This document shows positions 24,005 to 31,998 of a DNA stretch of 49,324 bases, in pieces. Both the position numbers and the translations under genes were made by a program. How positions within the stretch are numbered: the stretch's first letter is position 1; each line of letters begins with the position of its first letter. The stretch lies in NCBI RefSeq assembly GCF_021699195.1, contig NZ_SSXE01000054.1:1-49324 (forward strand), written 5' to 3'. The DNA is from Nonomuraea sp. MG754425. GTDB lineage: Bacteria; Actinomycetota; Actinomycetes; Streptosporangiales; Streptosporangiaceae. The notes under the pieces are model-generated. The model saw only the letters and a list, made by a program, of their open reading frames with translations. It made no database searches and was not told where the DNA came from.

Positions 24005-25026
24005 CACAACTCCAGCAGTTGGGCGAGTCTGGCGCGGTGGATCCGCGGCGGGCCCAGCAGCACTTCGTCCGCCTTGGCCCTCTTGTAGAACAGATGAGCG
24101 TCGTGCTCCCAGGTGTAACCGATACCGCCGTGCAGGAGCAAGTGGTCGCGGGCCACTTCGAAGCAGGCGCGGCCGACGTACGCCTGGGCGAGCGCGGCGG
24201 CCTCGGGCAGTTCGCCGGGCGACTCGTCGGCGGCCCAGGCGGCGTACCTGACGATGGACTCGGCCTGTTCGAGCTTGAGGTGCATGTCGGCCAGCTTGTG
24301 CTTGACGCCCTGGTAGGAGCCGATGTAGCGGCCGAAGGCCACCCGGATCTTGGCGTAGGCGACGATGGCGTCGAGCGCGGCCCGCATGACGCCGAGCTGC
24401 TCGGCGGCCAGCGCCACGCACAGCCGGTCGAAGATCCCCGTCTCCGGGGCGGGGCCGAGCACGCGCGCGGGCGCGCCGTCCAGCACGATCGTGGCCTGGC
24501 CCCGGGTGACGTCGAGCGTCTCCAGCGCGGTCCTGGTCACGCCGGGCCCGGCCAGCTCGACGGCCACCATGACCGTGCTCCCGTCGCCGCGCGCGGGGGC
24601 CACCAGGACGTCGGCGTCCGCGCCGGACAGCACCTGCGTCAGCGTGCCGCTCGCCGTGCCGCCGTCGTGGGTCAGCTCGGTGTCGTCGAGCGTGGCCGTG
24701 ATCCGGCCCTCGGCGATGCCGGTCTGCAGCTCCTTGTCGGGCACCAGGCTCAGCGCGAGCGCGGTGAACGCGGTGGCCAGGAACGGTCCCGGCAGCAGCG
24801 CGGCGCCGGTCTCCTCCAGCGCGACGGCCAGCTCGGACATCCCGGCGCCCGCGCCGCCGTACTCCTCGGGGACGACCAGGCCCGACAGGCCGAGTTCGCC
24901 GTTGAGGCGGGCGTACACCTGCGGGTCGTAGCCGTCGCGGGCCTTGGGCAGCGGCGAGGCGGTGCGCAGGAAGTCACGCACGGCGGCGCGCAGCTCCTGC
25001 TGTTCCTGGCTGAGTACGAGCTTCAC
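24004..25026 (-). CDS. Acyl-CoA dehydrogenase, smaller partner
   Basis: 340 aa from GTG 25026. ACAD fold: N-terminal helices ('SQEQQELRAAVRDFL', 'LGLSGLVVPEEYGGAG'), a beta-domain, and a C-terminal helical bundle with 'AFGRYIGSYQGVKHKLADMH' and 'LLHGGIGYTWEHDAHLFYKR'. The latter is the usual FAD/dimer-interface region. It overlaps the upstream larger dehydrogenase by 4 nt (GTGA) and the downstream ligase by 1 nt. Such side-by-side ACAD pairs form alpha2beta2 enzymes in actinobacterial steroid side-chain degradation (FadE28-FadE29 type), where only one subunit carries the catalytic Glu. I infer a similar heteromer here. Confidence 0.88.
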   Translation of the reverse strand: MKLVLSQEQQELRAAVRDFLRTASPLPKARDGYDPQVYARLNGELGLSGLVVPEEYGGAGAGMSELAVALEETGAALLPGPFLATAFTALALSLVPDKELQTGIAEGRITATLDDTELTHDGGTASGTLTQVLSGADADVLVAPARGDGSTVMVAVELAGPGVTRTALETLDVTRGQATIVLDGAPARVLGPAPETGIFDRLCVALAAEQLGVMRAALDAIVAYAKIRVAFGRYIGSYQGVKHKLADMHLKLEQAESIVRYAAWAADESPGELPEAAALAQAYVGRACFEVARDHLLLHGGIGYTWEHDAHLFYKRAKADEVLLGPPRIHRARLAQLLEL

Positions 25027-26189
25027 GCCTGCGTCCCCACCTTCAGGTCCTTGAACGGCACGGTCTTGTCCACCCGGGGCTCCGGCGGCAGGCCGAGCAC
25101 GCGGTCGCCGACGATGTTGCGCATGATCTCGTTGGTGCCGCCGCCCAGCGCCATGCCGGGGGCCATCGAGATCGCGCGGGCGAGGGGCTGGTCGGCCAGC
25201 ACGGCTTCGGGGCCGACCAGCCGGGTGGCCAGGTCGGCCTGGTAGAGGGTCAGCTCGGCCAGCAGCAGCTTGGCGGCGCTGCCGCGCGCGCCGGGGAAGA
25301 TGCCGGCCTTGGTCTCCTGGGCCAGCCGCTGGTTGAACAGCGCCAGCGCGCGGCTGCGGATGTGCAGTTCGACGAGTTCGTCGCGGACCAGCGGGTCGTC
25401 GGTGTCGAGCACCCGGCGCAGCGCCTCCAGCGAGGCCGGGTTGTCCTTCTGGCCGCCCATGCCGACGCCCGCCGAGATCGACAGCCGCTCGTGCAGCAGC
25501 GTCGTGACGGCCACGCTCCAGCCGTCGTTGACCTCGCCCACGCGGTGCTCGTCGGGGATGGTGACGTTGTCGAAGAAGACCTCGTTGAAGTTGGCCTTGC
25601 CGGACATGTCCCGCAACGGCCTGACGGTCACGCCGGGGTGGTGCATGTCCACCACGAACATGGTCAGGCCCTTGTGCTTGGGCACGTCCACGTCGGTGCG
25701 GGTCAGCAGCAGGCCCCAGTCGGCGTGGTGGGCGACGGAGGTCCACACCTTCTGGCCGTTGATCACCCAGTGGTCGCCGTCGGGCACCGCCCTGGTCTGG
25801 AGGCTGGCCACGTCGCTGCCGGCGCCGGGTTCGGAGAAGAGCTGGCACCAGATCTCCTCGCCGCGCAGCAGCGGGCGCAGGAACCGCTCGCGCTGGGCGT
25901 CGGTGCCCCTGTCGGCGATCGTGGGCCCGGTCATGCCCAGGCCGATCGAGAAGACGTAGGTGGGCAGGGTGTAGTCGCGGGCCGCCTCGGCGAACGCGCG
26001 ATCCTCCGCCTGGGTCAGCCCCTGGCCGCCCCACTGTTTCGCCCACGTGATGCCGGAGTAGCCGGCGTCGTGGAGCTTGGCCATGAATTCCTTGGCCCGG
26101 GCGATCGCGTCGGCCTCCGGGTAGTCGTCGGTCGGAACGTTCTCCCGCAGCCACTCTCCGGCCGCACGCCGATACTCATCCAGGTTCAC
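25023..26189 (-). CDS. Acyl-CoA dehydrogenase, larger partner
   Basis: 388 aa from GTG 26189, chosen because GAGGAG lies 5 nt upstream; an upstream GTG (26216) would add 9 residues. Motifs: 'GYSGITWAKQWGGQGLT', 'WCQLFSEPGAGSDVASLQTR' (FAD and substrate binding), 'VINGQKVWTSVAHHADWGLL', and the C-terminal 'GGGTNEIMRNIVGDRVLGLP'. It introduces the alpha,beta double bond into an acyl-CoA and passes electrons to ETF. First gene of a three-gene operon (dehydrogenase, dehydrogenase, acyl-CoA ligase). A -10 TAGAGT (26219-26224) and a perfect 23-bp palindrome over the -35 region suggest repression by the divergent TetR protein. Confidence 0.92.
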   Translation of the reverse strand: MNLDEYRRAAGEWLRENVPTDDYPEADAIARAKEFMAKLHDAGYSGITWAKQWGGQGLTQAEDRAFAEAARDYTLPTYVFSIGLGMTGPTIADRGTDAQRERFLRPLLRGEEIWCQLFSEPGAGSDVASLQTRAVPDGDHWVINGQKVWTSVAHHADWGLLLTRTDVDVPKHKGLTMFVVDMHHPGVTVRPLRDMSGKANFNEVFFDNVTIPDEHRVGEVNDGWSVAVTTLLHERLSISAGVGMGGQKDNPASLEALRRVLDTDDPLVRDELVELHIRSRALALFNQRLAQETKAGIFPGARGSAAKLLLAELTLYQADLATRLVGPEAVLADQPLARAISMAPGMALGGGTNEIMRNIVGDRVLGLPPEPRVDKTVPFKDLKVGTQA

Positions 26190-26218
26190 ATCGACTCCTC
26201 GGCAATCAGTGCTCACTT

Positions 26219-26224
26219 ACTCTA
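26219..26224 (-). promoter_or_regulatory. -10 box of the acyl-CoA dehydrogenase operon
   Basis: TAGAGT on the minus strand. The expected -35 position 17 bp upstream (26242-26247) falls on the edge of the 23-bp palindrome. Confidence 0.5.
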
Positions 26225-26241
26225 GTCAGCGCGCCCGGGGA

Positions 26242-26264
26242 CGTACAGAGCATTGCTCTGTACG
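26242..26264. promoter_or_regulatory. Perfect 23-bp palindromic operator between the ACAD operon and the TetR gene
   Basis: 11-bp arms CGTACAGAGCA and TGCTCTGTACG around a single central T form a perfect dyad. It sits in the divergent region between the ACAD operon and the TetR regulator, overlapping the -35 region of the operon promoter. Size and symmetry fit binding of one or two TetR dimers. Binding is inferred from position. Confidence 0.75.
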
Positions 26265-26479
26265 CACACCGCCCGTTTCGTCCGTTCAGATACCGGTAAG
26301 GGATTACTGCGGCGGATTCGAGGAACCCCCACCGAAGCGCGTTCGGTCGCCGAGTTACCATGATCAACGTGACTGTCGGTAAAGACAGGAACGGGATCGT
26401 ACGGCGTTCCTCATACCAGAACAGCTCACGTCCGTTTTGTCCGATAAATAATAGTGATCAGAAGTTAGAGTTACTCGCT

Positions 26480-27079
26480 GTGACAACAGGTTTCAGCCGA
26501 TTACGGCGCGAAGATTTGCTCAGAACGGCCTGCGAGGTGATCGCGGAGCAGGGCTTCGGCCACACCAGGACCCTGGACATCGCCAGGGCCGCCGGGGTGA
26601 GCCAGGCGCTGCTCTTCTACCACTTCGAGACCAAGGAGCGACTGTTCGCGCAGGCGTTCGGCTACGCGGCCCGGCTGCACTTGAACGCGCTGACGGACGT
26701 CGAGCACGCGGGGGGCACCCCGATCGAGCGCCTGCGCTCGCTGCTGCGGCTCTGCTCGCCCGCGATCCCCACCGAGGGCTGGCGGCTGTGGATCGACGCC
26801 TGGTCCGAGGCGATGCGCACCCCGGAACTGGAGGAGACCTCGCGGCGGATCGACGCCAGAGGCCGCACGCTCATGCGCGGCATCATCGAGGCCGGCGTGG
26901 CCTGCGGCGAGTTCGAGTGCCCCGACCCCGACTCGACGACGTGGCGGCTGTTCGCGCTCATCGACGGGCTGGCGGTCCAGACGCACGCGCATCCCAAGGT
27001 GTTGTCACGGCGCAGGGTCAACGTGCTGATCCGCTCGGCGGCGGCGAACGAACTGGGGGTGCCCGCGGACAAGCTCTGA
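26480..27079 (+). CDS. TetR-family transcriptional regulator
   Basis: 199 aa from GTG 26480. TetR HTH at about residues 8-55: 'RREDLLRTACEVIAEQGFG', 'LDIARAAGVSQALLFYHFET' and 'KERLFAQAF'. The C-terminal ligand domain is helical and includes 'WRLWIDAWSEAM'. An upstream ATG at 26360 is in frame, but the added 40 residues are AT-rich and not TetR-like. TAGAGT at 26466-26471 lies 8 nt before the GTG, consistent with a leaderless start. The obvious target is the perfect palindrome at 26242-26264, which would make it a repressor of the acyl-CoA operon, with an acyl-CoA or similar compound as a plausible inducer (inferred). An AurF-like oxygenase gene follows after 75 bp. Confidence 0.9.
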   Translation: MTTGFSRLRREDLLRTACEVIAEQGFGHTRTLDIARAAGVSQALLFYHFETKERLFAQAFGYAARLHLNALTDVEHAGGTPIERLRSLLRLCSPAIPTEGWRLWIDAWSEAMRTPELEETSRRIDARGRTLMRGIIEAGVACGEFECPDPDSTTWRLFALIDGLAVQTHAHPKVLSRRRVNVLIRSAAANELGVPADKL

Positions 27080-27154
27080 AAGCCGCGCCTCTCCCTCTTC
27101 CCAGTCTTATTGGATTCTTCGTACAATTACTGGGCGAGGAGAGGAGCGCACGCG

Positions 27155-28144
27155 ATGACGACCGCACCGAGCTCTACCGCCGCCAGAGAACGCGACGAGC
27201 GGGTCGCGAACCGGAGCGCGTACCGCGCGGTCATCGAACGCCTCTCGAAGGCGTCGGTGGACAAGCACTGGGAGCCGTACCGCGACATCCCGTGGGACGA
27301 CCCGGAATTCCAGGTCGACCCGGCCGACCCGCGCTGGGAGCTGTCCGGGGTGGACCGGCTGGGCGGCCACCCCTGGTACCTCAGCCGCCCGCCCGAGGTA
27401 CGCGCCCGGATCGGGCTGTGGCGGGTGGCCACGGCCATGAAGATCGGGCTGCAGTTCGAGAACCTGCTCAAGCGCGGGCTGCTCAACTACGCCTACCGCT
27501 TGCCGAACGGCTCCCCCGAGTTCCGGTACGTCTACCACGAGACCATCGAAGAGGGACATCACGGGATGATGTTCCAGGAGTTCGTCAACCGCACCGGGCT
27601 GCCCATCCGCGGTATGCCGGGGCCGCTGTCCGCGGTCGCGCAGGTGGCCCCCTGGATCCCGCTGATCTCGACCGAGCTGTTCTTCGTGTTCGTGCTGGGC
27701 GGCGAGGACCCGATCGACCACGTCCAGCGCAGGCTGCTCAGGGACGGCCGGGTGCACCACCCGCTGGAAGAGACGATCATGCGCATCCACATCGCGGAGG
27801 AGGCCAGGCACATCTCCTTCGCCCGGCACTACCTGCGCAACCGGGTCCCGCGCATGCCCGCCCACCGCCGGCTGCTGCTCGGGATCGCCTCACCGATCAT
27901 CCTCGGCGTCATGGCCCGCATCATGCTCGCGCCGCCCGGCCCGATGATCCGCCGCTTCCGGATCCCCGCGAACGTGGTGGCCGAGGTCTACCTGCGCCAC
28001 CCCGCCGCGCGCCAGGAGATCCGCGACGCGGTCGGCAAGACGCGCGAGCTGTGCGCCGAGATCGGGCTGGTCAACCCGTTCACCCGGTGGATCTGGCGGA
28101 TCATGGGCATCTGGGAGGCCGCCGCGCCGTCAGCCCCTCGATGA
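27155..28144 (+). CDS. AurF-like diiron oxygenase
   Basis: 329 aa from ATG 27155, SD gaggagagg. The C-terminal half carries His212-x3-Glu216-x2-His219 ('HIAEEARH'), with exactly the spacing of the AurF ligands His223/Glu227/His230. Further Glu/His candidates are Glu102, Glu132 or 133 with His135 or 136 in 'HETIEEGHHG', and Glu174 or Glu184. AurF converts p-aminobenzoate to p-nitrobenzoate; relatives are annotated as diiron N-oxygenases or general oxygenases, so the substrate here is open. It follows the TetR gene in the same direction but has its own SD and a TACAAT box at 27122-27127, so it may be separately transcribed. Confidence 0.82.
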   Translation: MTTAPSSTAARERDERVANRSAYRAVIERLSKASVDKHWEPYRDIPWDDPEFQVDPADPRWELSGVDRLGGHPWYLSRPPEVRARIGLWRVATAMKIGLQFENLLKRGLLNYAYRLPNGSPEFRYVYHETIEEGHHGMMFQEFVNRTGLPIRGMPGPLSAVAQVAPWIPLISTELFFVFVLGGEDPIDHVQRRLLRDGRVHHPLEETIMRIHIAEEARHISFARHYLRNRVPRMPAHRRLLLGIASPIILGVMARIMLAPPGPMIRRFRIPANVVAEVYLRHPAARQEIRDAVGKTRELCAEIGLVNPFTRWIWRIMGIWEAAAPSAPR

Positions 28145-28226
28145 CCCTGATGCCGCCTGCCGGCCGGGCAGCCACGAGTGGCACCATGTAGGGGTTCACA
28201 ACGGGTTTTACGGAAGGTTCTGCTCT

Positions 28227-28859
28227 GTGAGGCGGCTACTCACGGTCCTGCTGCTCGCGTTCGCCGTGGTGGGGGTCTCGTACTCCCCGGCCCAGGCGCA
28301 CAACGTGCTGATCAGCAGCGACCCGCAGGACGGGGCCACGCTGACGGCCTCGCCCTCGCAGGTGACGCTGGTGTTCGACCAGGCGGTGCGGCAGGGGTAC
28401 GCGCAGGTGGGCGTGACCGGGGCCGACGGGTCGTCCTGGGCCGACGGAAGCGCCGTGGTGGCGGCCGAGCGGGTCTCGGTGCAGGTCAAGCCGCTGCCGG
28501 CGGGCGGGTCGTACGTGGTCGGGTACCGGATCCTGTCGGCCGACGGGCATCCCGTCACGGGGAAGATCGGCTTCAGCCTGGCCGCGGGCGCGTCCGGGGT
28601 GGCGGCCCAGTCCGCGTCCGCGACGGCGGAGGCGGCGGACGGCTCCAGCGCCGACGCCGCCGAGGCGGCGGCCAACGGCGGGGCCGGGATGGCCGTGGTG
28701 TGGATCGTGGGGGCGCTGCTGGTGCTCGCCGCGGGCACGGCGGTCGCCCTGCGCCGCACCGCCCCCGGCGGGAACGCCGCGGCGGCGGGGGCTCCGGAGG
28801 CGGCCGAGGACGACGCCGACGAGGGGTCAGTGGTTCGTGGCGAGGGGACCCGCGCGTGA
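28227..28859 (+). CDS. CopC-domain protein (YobA/YcnJ N-terminal-like), membrane anchored
   Basis: 210 aa from GTG 28227, SD ggaagg. A Sec signal peptide ends at 'SPAQA', leaving His as the first mature residue ('HNVLISSDPQDGATL'), typical of CopC, where the N-terminal His binds copper. 'GYRILSADGHPVTGKIGFSL' supplies the second conserved His/Asp site. A Ser/Ala-rich linker and a single TM helix (about 152-172, 'AVVWIVGALLVLAAGTAVAL') follow, then a short acidic tail. Exported; probably binds Cu2+ outside and hands it to the CopD-like protein encoded next. The stop overlaps the next start (GTGA). No copper-responsive operator is evident in the 82-bp upstream gap. Confidence 0.87.
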   Translation: MRRLLTVLLLAFAVVGVSYSPAQAHNVLISSDPQDGATLTASPSQVTLVFDQAVRQGYAQVGVTGADGSSWADGSAVVAAERVSVQVKPLPAGGSYVVGYRILSADGHPVTGKIGFSLAAGASGVAAQSASATAEAADGSSADAAEAAANGGAGMAVVWIVGALLVLAAGTAVALRRTAPGGNAAAAGAPEAAEDDADEGSVVRGEGTRA

Positions 28860-29887
28860 CCGTCGTCGCCCCGCCCCTCGCCCGTCCGCGTGTCGGGGGG
28901 CGGCTGGTCGCCGGTGCGTTCGGGGTGTGCGCGGTCGTCGCGGCCGTGGCGGCCAGTTCGTTCACCGCCCAGGAGTCCGTGCCCGGCGTCCCCATGCCGG
29001 GGGTGGTCGTGTCGGTCGGCCTGCCGATCGTACGGGTGCTGCTCGACGTGGCCGCCGTCGCGGTCGTCGGGCTCAGCCTGCTGCCCAAGCTGCTCGGCTT
29101 CGACCGTCCCGAGCGTACGGAGCCGGTGCTGCTCAGGGTGCGCCCGCTGGCCGTGCTGGCCGCCTGGGCCTGGGCGATCTGCGCGCTGCTCACGATCGTC
29201 TTCCAGACCGCCGAGCTGAACCCCGGCGCCGTGCCGACGTTCGGGATGATCGCCGGCTACGTCGGGAGCGTCGGCACCGGTCAGGGGCTGCTGTTCAGCG
29301 CGGCGTGCGCGCTGGCGGCGGCCGGGATCGGGCTGATGGCGGTGCGGTTCGGCGAGAAGGTCCCGGCCGAGCTGCGGGTGATCGTGGCGCTGTTCGGGCT
29401 GCTGCCGATCCCCGTCACCGGGCACGCGGTGAACTCGGTCTGGCACGACCCCATCATGATCTCGATGGAGATCCACGTCATGGGCGCGGCGGCGTGGACC
29501 GGCGGGCTGATGGCCACCGCCGTCTTCGTGGCGCCGCACCGCCACCTGCTGGCCGTGGCGCTGCCGCGCTTCTCCAGGATCGCCACCGTGTGCCTGCTGC
29601 TGGTGGCGCTGTCCGGCCTGATCACCGGGCTGGGCACGATGGCGCTGACACCCGGCGTGAGCCTGCCGGAGGCGATCGTGACCAGCCACTACGGCGTGCT
29701 GGTCGTGGTCAAGACGGCGCTGGTCGCGCTGCTGGTGCCGCTGGCGGCGCACATCCGGTTCCGGCTGCTGCCCGTCATCCGCCGCGGCGCGGCCACCGCC
29801 CTGGTGGGCTGGGCGGTGGCCGAGGTCGCCGTGATGGGACTGGCGTACGGGGTGGCGGTGGCGATCACCCGCGCCTCGATCGCCTGA
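28856..29887 (+). CDS. CopD-domain copper resistance/uptake membrane protein
   Basis: 343 aa from GTG 28856. About eight to nine TM segments. The CopD domain is in the C-terminal half: 'LPIPVTGHAVNSVWHDPIMI' and 'SMEIHVMGAAAWTGGLMATA', whose His residues are the conserved CopD set, and 'SLPEAIVTSHYGVLVVVKTA'. Together with CopC it makes the split form of the YcnJ-type CopC-CopD fusion linked to copper import or handling. It starts 4 nt inside the CopC gene and ends 6 nt from the stop of the convergent membrane-protein gene. Confidence 0.87.
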   Translation: MTVVAPPLARPRVGGRLVAGAFGVCAVVAAVAASSFTAQESVPGVPMPGVVVSVGLPIVRVLLDVAAVAVVGLSLLPKLLGFDRPERTEPVLLRVRPLAVLAAWAWAICALLTIVFQTAELNPGAVPTFGMIAGYVGSVGTGQGLLFSAACALAAAGIGLMAVRFGEKVPAELRVIVALFGLLPIPVTGHAVNSVWHDPIMISMEIHVMGAAAWTGGLMATAVFVAPHRHLLAVALPRFSRIATVCLLLVALSGLITGLGTMALTPGVSLPEAIVTSHYGVLVVVKTALVALLVPLAAHIRFRLLPVIRRGAATALVGWAVAEVAVMGLAYGVAVAITRASIA

Positions 29888-29893
29888 GAGGGC

Positions 29894-31105
29894 CTACGGC
29901 GTGGCGGGGGCGGCCACGGGAAGCGGCGCGGGCTCCTCGACCGGCCGGCGCGCGCGCCGGCCCACGGCCCACTCGATCGCCAGCCAGACCGCCAGCAGGC
30001 CGATCCCGGCCCACACCGCGGACGCCATGACCTGCGGGGGCGCTCCCAGCAGGCCGTCCTGGCCCTTGATCGCGCCGTACACGGACCCCATGACCGCGCT
30101 CTGGAGCGCCAGGGCCCCGTACGTGGCGGCCGTAACCGCGGCGGCCCCGAGCAGCGCGCGCACGACCGGCACCCGCACCAGGAAGGCCACGTCCACCAGC
30201 AGCCCGGCGACCACCATGAAGAGCGGCACCGCCGACGGCGGGAACCCGGTGAAGGTCAGCAGCGGCCAGATCAGCACCCTGAAGGCCACGTACGAGCCGG
30301 CGACCAGGGTGGCCGCCCCGAACCTGCCGATCAGCAACCGGGCCGCGACCAGCACCGACAGCACCGCCACCACCGCGTAGACCGGGTAGAGGTAGTCGGG
30401 CACGGGCAGGGTGAACGCGGCCATCATCGTCCGGTCGATGGGCTGCTGCATCTGGTCGGCCGCGAACCGCAGCAGGATCGGCTCGGCGTACGTCGCGCCG
30501 TTGTCGTACGCGCCGAGCGACAGGATGCCGTACTCCTGGTGCTGCTCGGGGAAGTGCATGTTCTCCAGGAAGAAGGCGAGGAACGCGCCGAGCACGACCG
30601 TCCGCTCGCGTCCCGGCGGCGCTCCCATGAACCAGCCGCGGACCACGCCCGCGATCATGAAGAACGTTCCAAGGTAGAGCATGATGTGCGACGGGCTCCA
30701 CGAGGTGATGTCGAGCCCGTTGACGCGGTGGTTGATCAGGTCGAGCGGCACCGCGACGAGGAAGATCCCGGTGCCCCACTGGATGAGCCGCAGCGCGGCC
30801 CTGTCCACGCCGTAGCCGGTGTAGCCGTGGATGACGACCAGGGCGACGACGATGGCCGTGCCCGCGGAGTTGAGCAGGTGGGGCGGGGCGAGGTCGTCGC
30901 GCAGCCACTTGAAGTGCCACGAGACGTCCCAGGCCGAGCCGAGCACCTTGAGCGTGAACGCCGCCAGCCAGCCGAAGTAGAGCACCCGGAACAGGTCCTG
31001 CGGCGTCTCGCGGCCCGCCTCGCCGCGGGTCCAGTAGGGCAGGGCCCAGGCGGTGGCCCTCTTGAACGATGCTGGAGACTTCACGGCAGAGAATCTTACG
31101 GTCAT
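29894..31105 (-). CDS. Unrecognised polytopic membrane protein with conserved-looking His residues
   Basis: 403 aa, about 10-11 TM helices. Start ATG 31105 overlaps the stop of the upstream methyltransferase (ATGA); GTG 31084 is an alternative. His residues in or near membrane segments stand out: 'SAWDVSWHFKWLRDD', 'APPHLLNSAG', 'VIHGYTGYG', 'DLINHRVNG', 'WSPSHIMLYLG' and 'ENMHFPEQHQEYG'. This could indicate metal or heme binding, but I know no characterised family with this pattern. It is convergent with copC-copD (6-bp gap) and last in a possible P450-methyltransferase-membrane protein series. The C-terminus is Pro/Ala rich and cytoplasmic or exported. Confidence 0.7.
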   Translation of the reverse strand: MTVRFSAVKSPASFKRATAWALPYWTRGEAGRETPQDLFRVLYFGWLAAFTLKVLGSAWDVSWHFKWLRDDLAPPHLLNSAGTAIVVALVVIHGYTGYGVDRAALRLIQWGTGIFLVAVPLDLINHRVNGLDITSWSPSHIMLYLGTFFMIAGVVRGWFMGAPPGRERTVVLGAFLAFFLENMHFPEQHQEYGILSLGAYDNGATYAEPILLRFAADQMQQPIDRTMMAAFTLPVPDYLYPVYAVVAVLSVLVAARLLIGRFGAATLVAGSYVAFRVLIWPLLTFTGFPPSAVPLFMVVAGLLVDVAFLVRVPVVRALLGAAAVTAATYGALALQSAVMGSVYGAIKGQDGLLGAPPQVMASAVWAGIGLLAVWLAIEWAVGRRARRPVEEPAPLPVAAPATP

Positions 31106-31935
31106 CCACGCCACCGGCCCGTGATCGGGATGGCATCCTGCCCGGCCGAAGCCCGCAGCGAGAACATGAGAGGTCTGCGGGGCTGCCCCGCGGGCATGCG
31201 ATACGTGCCGCGTTCCTCCTCGTCGGTCATGGTGTCGAAGCGGCGGAACAGCGTGTGATCGTGCTCGTGCAGGAACTCGACGCGCAGCCCGGCCGCCGCG
31301 ATCGCGGTGACGATGTCGCCGAGCCCGTGCCGGAACTCCACGGAGGTCTGGTGCTCCAGGACGTCGCCGCCGGTGTAGGTGTACGGGAGGGTCCAGACCT
31401 GAGGGTCGCGGTCGAAGTAGTCGTGGACGACCCTGGTGCCGGTCTCGTCGTCGAGCAGGTCGGCGAACGGGTGGAACTCCGCGAGGTAGAGGAAGCCTCC
31501 CGGGTTCAGCAGGGCGGCGACCGTGCGGGCCCAGCGGTCGAGGTCGGGCAGCCAGACCAGCGCGCCGAGGCCGGTGTAGACGATGTCGTACGTCCCGCCG
31601 AGCGCCTCGGGCGCGTCGTACACGTCGGCCGCCACGAACCTGGCCGGGATCCCGCAGTCGGCGGCGATGGCCCCGGCCTGCTCGACGGCGGCCCCGGAGA
31701 AGTCGAGGCCGGTCACCTCGGCGCCGAGCCTGGCCCACGAGAGCGTGTCGAGGCCGAAGTGACACTGCAGATGCGCCAGGCTGCGGCCGGCCACGTCGCC
31801 CACCTCTTCGAGCTCGAACGCGCGCAGCGAGCAGCGGCCCGCCTGGAAACCCGCCACGTCGTAGAAGTCGCTGGCGACGTGGATGGGGACGCGCGCGTTC
31901 CAGTTCGCCTGGTTGATCCGCAGGTAGTCGTTCAT
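31102..31935 (-). CDS. Class I SAM-dependent methyltransferase
   Basis: 277 aa from ATG 31935. N-terminal 'RINQANWNARVPIHVAS', then 'LAHLQCHFGLDTLSWARLGA' (motif I in a Gln-Cys-His-Phe-Gly form), 'VTGLDFSGAAVEQA' (acidic loop) and 'YDIVYTGLGALVWLPDL' (motif IV). The LQCHFGLDTLSWA-type motif is common in a large actinobacterial family of small-molecule methyltransferases whose substrates are mostly unknown. TACGAT 7 nt upstream indicates a leaderless transcript, so it may be expressed separately from the P450 63 bp upstream. It overlaps the following membrane-protein gene by 4 nt. Confidence 0.88.
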   Translation of the reverse strand: MNDYLRINQANWNARVPIHVASDFYDVAGFQAGRCSLRAFELEEVGDVAGRSLAHLQCHFGLDTLSWARLGAEVTGLDFSGAAVEQAGAIAADCGIPARFVAADVYDAPEALGGTYDIVYTGLGALVWLPDLDRWARTVAALLNPGGFLYLAEFHPFADLLDDETGTRVVHDYFDRDPQVWTLPYTYTGGDVLEHQTSVEFRHGLGDIVTAIAAAGLRVEFLHEHDHTLFRRFDTMTDEEERGTYRMPAGQPRRPLMFSLRASAGQDAIPITGRWRG

Positions 31936-31942
31936 GCGGGTG

Positions 31943-31948
31943 ATCGTA
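31943..31948 (-). promoter_or_regulatory. -10 box of a leaderless promoter (methyltransferase)
   Basis: TACGAT on the minus strand, 7 nt before ATG 31935. Confidence 0.5.
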
Positions 31949-31998
31949 GACAGGCGGCCGGCGGCGGCGCATCGACGTTTCCGTCCCGCGTGGCGCGG

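Noticed and set aside
26360..26479. Longer N-terminus for the TetR protein
   Set aside because: The extra 40 residues come from an AT-rich promoter region and do not resemble the family; TAGAGT lies inside this stretch.
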